Position numbers and translations under genes: made by a program
Shown: one piece after another, positions 5,965 through 8,079 of the stretch
Numbering within the stretch: position 1 is the first letter of the stretch
Layout of the letters: each line of letters begins with the position of its first letter
NCBI GenBank assembly: GCA_903932565.1
Contig: CAIZGQ010000886.1
Coordinates: 1-8,079 of the forward strand
Length of the DNA stretch: 8,079 nt
From: an uncultured Hyphomicrobiales bacterium
GTDB taxonomy: Bacteria > Pseudomonadota > Alphaproteobacteria > Rhizobiales > Beijerinckiaceae
Direction of reading: 5' to 3'
Notes under the pieces: generated by a model
Told to the model about the DNA's origin: nothing
The model's database searches: none
The model's input: the letters and a program-made list of their open reading frames with translations, nothing else

Positions 5965-7488
5965 ATGACTTCAATCGTTCTGATTGCCGACGACGATCCA
6001 GTGCAGCGTCGTCTTCTGGAAGCCATGGTGCGGCGCTTTGGCTATCACGCGGAAACGGTTGACGGTGGTGAACCTGCGCTTGCGCGCCTGACCTCCACAA
6101 ATCAGCCCGTGATCGATCTTTTGATCCTTGATCTTGTCATGCCGGATCTTGATGGCATGGGTGTTCTGGGTCGCATGCAAGCGCAACACATCACAACACC
6201 TGTCATCGTGCAGACAGCGCACGGATCGATTGAGGCTGTGATCTCGGCCATGCGCGCAGGCGCCAATGATTTCGTGGTGAAGCCGGTTGGCGCTGAACGA
6301 CTGCAAATCTCGATCAAGAACGCACTGCGCACGGATGCGCTTGAAGACGAATTGCGCCGCGTGTCGCGTCGCGCCACAGGGTCGCTGACGTTCAAAGATA
6401 TTGTCACGCGCACCGATGATATGATGCGCGTGGTTCGGCTTGGCGAACGCGCCGCAAAGTCCGGCATCCCGGTCTTGATCGAAGGCGAATCGGGCGTTGG
6501 CAAGGAGCTGATCGCGCGGGCAGTGCAAGGCGCATCCGACCGGCGCGGCAAACCCTTCATCACGGTCAATTGCGGCGCACTGCCCGAGAACCTTGTTGAA
6601 TCGATCCTGTTCGGCCACGAAAAAGGTGCCTTCACGGGTGCCACGGAACGCCATATCGGCAAGTTTGTGGAAGCCCATGGCGGCACGCTCTTTCTGGACG
6701 AAGTTGGCGAGTTGCCGCTCGACACACAGGTCAAACTTCTGCGCGCCTTGCAGGAAGGTGAGGTTGATCCTGTCGGCTCAAAGCGGTCTGTTCGCGTCGA
6801 CGTCCGCATCATCTCGGCAACCAATCAGAACCTGATCGAACTCGTCAAACAGGGCCGTTTCCGGGAAGATCTTTACTATCGCCTGAATGTCTTCCCGATC
6901 ACCGTGCCACCCCTGCGCGGTCGCAAGGACGATGTGCCCGATCTTGCCCGCCGCTTTGTCGCGCGCTTTTCTGCTGAGGAAAGCAAGCGCATCCGGGGCA
7001 TCTGTGCCGAGGCGCTGGCGCTTTTGTGCGCCTACGATTGGCCCGGCAATGTGCGCCAGCTGGAAAACACGATTTTCCGCGCGGTGGTTCTTGCTGATTC
7101 AGATGAACTGGGCGTGTCCGAATTCCCGCAGATTGCCGCGCACGTGGAAGGCTTTGACGTGCGCGTGCCGCCACTCCCCGTGCAGCTTGTCGCACCTGCC
7201 TCGATGCGCATGCCGTCGCCAGAACCTCACACCCTCCACCTGCGCGAACCACACGTGTTGCGTCTGCTCGATGAAAACGGCGATGTCCGGCAACTTGAGA
7301 AGATTGAAGCCGAGACCATCCGTTTCGCGTTGAACCATTACCGCGGGCAAATGTCCGAGATGGCGCGCAAACTCGGCATCGGACGCTCGACGCTTTATCG
7401 CAAGATGAAGGACTTTGGCCTCGACGAGGGCAGTGCCGGACCAGACGAGATCGGTGCGCCAGAGGAGCGAACGGGTGCAGCAGCCTGA
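5965..7488 (+). CDS. Sigma-54-dependent NtrC-family response regulator
   Basis: A complete 507-residue response regulator that should activate sigma-54 promoters. The receiver domain (about 3-120) has the acidic cluster Asp9-11, phospho-acceptor Asp56 (LLILDLVMPDLDG), Thr84 and Lys106. The AAA+ domain (about 145-385) has Walker A GESGVGKE (174-181), an intact GAFTGA sigma-54 contact loop (221-226), Walker B LFLDE (Asp245, Glu246), the FREDLYYRLNVFP arginine-finger region (299-311) and the sensor II motif WPGNVRQLEN (359-368). A Pro-rich linker (about 395-425) leads to a Fis-type helix-turn-helix (about 443-487; MARKLGIGRSTLYRKMKDFG). All catalytic and contact residues are kept, so it should be a working activator, similar in layout to CbrB and NtrC. 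It lies 133 bp after the hybrid kinase on the same strand, so the two probably form a pair, perhaps with separate promoters. The start at 5965 is supported by AGAGG at 5956-5960. Target genes cannot be read from this window. Confidence 0.94.
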   Translation: MTSIVLIADDDPVQRRLLEAMVRRFGYHAETVDGGEPALARLTSTNQPVIDLLILDLVMPDLDGMGVLGRMQAQHITTPVIVQTAHGSIEAVISAMRAGANDFVVKPVGAERLQISIKNALRTDALEDELRRVSRRATGSLTFKDIVTRTDDMMRVVRLGERAAKSGIPVLIEGESGVGKELIARAVQGASDRRGKPFITVNCGALPENLVESILFGHEKGAFTGATERHIGKFVEAHGGTLFLDEVGELPLDTQVKLLRALQEGEVDPVGSKRSVRVDVRIISATNQNLIELVKQGRFREDLYYRLNVFPITVPPLRGRKDDVPDLARRFVARFSAEESKRIRGICAEALALLCAYDWPGNVRQLENTIFRAVVLADSDELGVSEFPQIAAHVEGFDVRVPPLPVQLVAPASMRMPSPEPHTLHLREPHVLRLLDENGDVRQLEKIEAETIRFALNHYRGQMSEMARKLGIGRSTLYRKMKDFGLDEGSAGPDEIGAPEERTGAAA

Positions 7489-7507
7489 CACAAACCCGGC
7501 TGCTGCA
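7476..7507 (+). terminator. Stem-loop overlapping response-regulator stop codon
   Basis: TGCAGCAGCC (7476-7485) and GGCTGCTGCA (7498-7507) are perfect 10-bp inverted repeats with a 12-nt loop, and the TGA stop (7486-7488) is the first codon of the loop. No T-tract follows, so this is not a standard intrinsic terminator. It may act as an mRNA 3'-end stabiliser or in factor-dependent termination. Confidence 0.45.
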
Positions 7508-7735
7508 TGAGGCTTGCCCCAAACTGACGGCCCGTTGAATTGGGTCCTGTCAGGCGGGCACGTCTCCAGCCTCCCGCAATGGTTGCCCCCTTGCTGCCGC
7601 AATTGTCAGGCTATTTTTCTGGCTCCTGTTGCTGTAGAGCATCAGGCGTGGTTCGCGGGGGCGTGGTCCAAACGTGGCTTTATCCCTTTTTAGCAACACT
7701 TCGCTCACCATGAGTCTGGCTGAGACGCCAGGATC
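7508..7735 (+). other. Intergenic region between response regulator and DUF882 gene
   Basis: No convincing gene. The octamer TGTCAGGC occurs at 7548-7555 and 7604-7611, and its reverse complement at 7483-7490. A weak stem AGCCT/AGGCT (7568-7572, 7608-7612) enclosing a small GCAA-TGG-TTGC hairpin is followed by ATTTTT (7613-7618), a marginal terminator candidate. The promoter of the downstream gene presumably lies after about 7620, but I cannot place its boxes. Confidence 0.4.
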
Positions 7736-8079
7736 ATGTCGAGAATTGCAGGTACAAGTTTGCGATCAAAGCGTTTGAGCCAGACGGTTCCTCACCACAT
7801 CGCTCGCCTGCTCGCCAGCCTTGCTCTGGCAGCTGTGGTTGTGTGTGCGGGCCCGCACAGCACGGAAAACGCGACCGCCAACGGCGATACCCGCACCATC
7901 AGCCTCCACCACACCCATTCGGGCGAAGACATCACCGCCACGTTCCGCAAGGATGGCGTGTACGACAAATCAGTCCTGGCCCAGCTGAATCATTTCCTGC
8001 GCGACTGGCGCAATGACGACCAGACCAACATGGACCCGCGTCTGTTTGACGTGGTCTGGGCTGCCTATCGCGAGTCGGG
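7736..8079 (+). CDS. Exported DUF882 / YcbK-like (peptidase M15-type) protein, 3' end cut by window edge
   Basis: The first 114 residues of a DUF882 protein, open to the right edge. The start has a basic N-region (SLRSKRL, then HHIARLL) and a hydrophobic core (ASLALAAVVVCAG, about 27-39), which look like a signal peptide for periplasmic export. From about residue 52 the mature part matches the family pattern: RTISLHHTHSGEDI, then FRKDGVYD, LNHFLRDWRND and MDPRLFDVVWAAYRES. DUF882/YcbK proteins are related to M15 zinc peptidases acting on peptidoglycan, but the metal-binding part would lie beyond the window, so catalysis cannot be judged. The ATG at 7736 is the first in frame after a stop at 7721-7723, with only a weak, close AGGA (7730-7733). 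The gene follows the sigma-54 regulator on the same strand after 247 bp and is probably transcribed on its own. Confidence 0.85.
   Translation, partial: MSRIAGTSLRSKRLSQTVPHHIARLLASLALAAVVVCAGPHSTENATANGDTRTISLHHTHSGEDITATFRKDGVYDKSVLAQLNHFLRDWRNDDQTNMDPRLFDVVWAAYRES

Noticed and set aside
5971..6824. Two minus-strand open frames of about 235-240 codons opposite the response regulator
   Set aside because: They lie entirely under a well-conserved receiver/AAA+ coding sequence and show no recognisable protein features.
7710..7778. A 22-codon frame (starting MSLAETPG) overlapping the start of the DUF882 gene
   Set aside because: No Shine-Dalgarno worth naming, no family pattern and out of frame with the gene. 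A leader peptide role is possible but unsupported.

Overview
The window looks like chromosomal DNA of a GC-rich alphaproteobacterium, most likely of the Hyphomicrobiales (Rhizobiales) type. This rests on codon use, the style of the MscL and LysR proteins, the DUF882 envelope protein and the architecture of the sensor kinase. It is an inference from family resemblance, and genus cannot be told. No tRNA, rRNA, CRISPR array, insertion sequence or integrase is visible. Gene density is high and nearly every large open frame is explained.

Layout, left to right: (1) a nitronate monooxygenase-like flavoenzyme on the minus strand, cut by the left edge (1-583); (2) a divergently transcribed LysR-family regulator (730-1614), with a clear dyad in the shared 146-bp gap; (3) mscL on the minus strand (1649-2074), convergent with the LysR gene; (4) a 1195-residue hybrid sensor kinase, SLC5 transporter-STAC-PAS-DHp-HATPase-receiver (2244-5831); (5) a complete NtrC-type sigma-54 response regulator (5965-7488) on the same strand; (6) the 5' end of an exported DUF882/YcbK-type protein (7736 to the right edge).

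The centrepiece is genes 4 and 5, which form a likely two-component system. The sensor belongs to the CbrA/CrbS (MxtR) group, in which a sodium:solute-symporter-like membrane module is joined to a histidine kinase. In the known systems, CbrA (no receiver) works with the NtrC-type CbrB, while CrbS/MxtR (receiver-bearing) works with the LuxR-type CrbR/ErdR. Here a receiver-bearing, CrbS-like sensor sits beside a CbrB-like sigma-54 activator, with no visible phosphotransfer (HPt) domain, so the phosphoryl route is open. The 133-bp gap between them carries a perfect 7+1+7 palindrome and a pair of GGCATT repeats one helical turn apart, so the regulator may be controlled separately from the sensor.

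Smaller oddities are an AT-rich, family-atypical stretch at the left edge of the monooxygenase gene, a 16-bp near-perfect tandem duplication at the 3' end of mscL, an extra loop in the kinase dimerisation domain, and a stem-loop overlapping the response-regulator stop codon. The window holds a coherent signalling locus with an unusual combination of parts, but I see no wholly unknown system in it.
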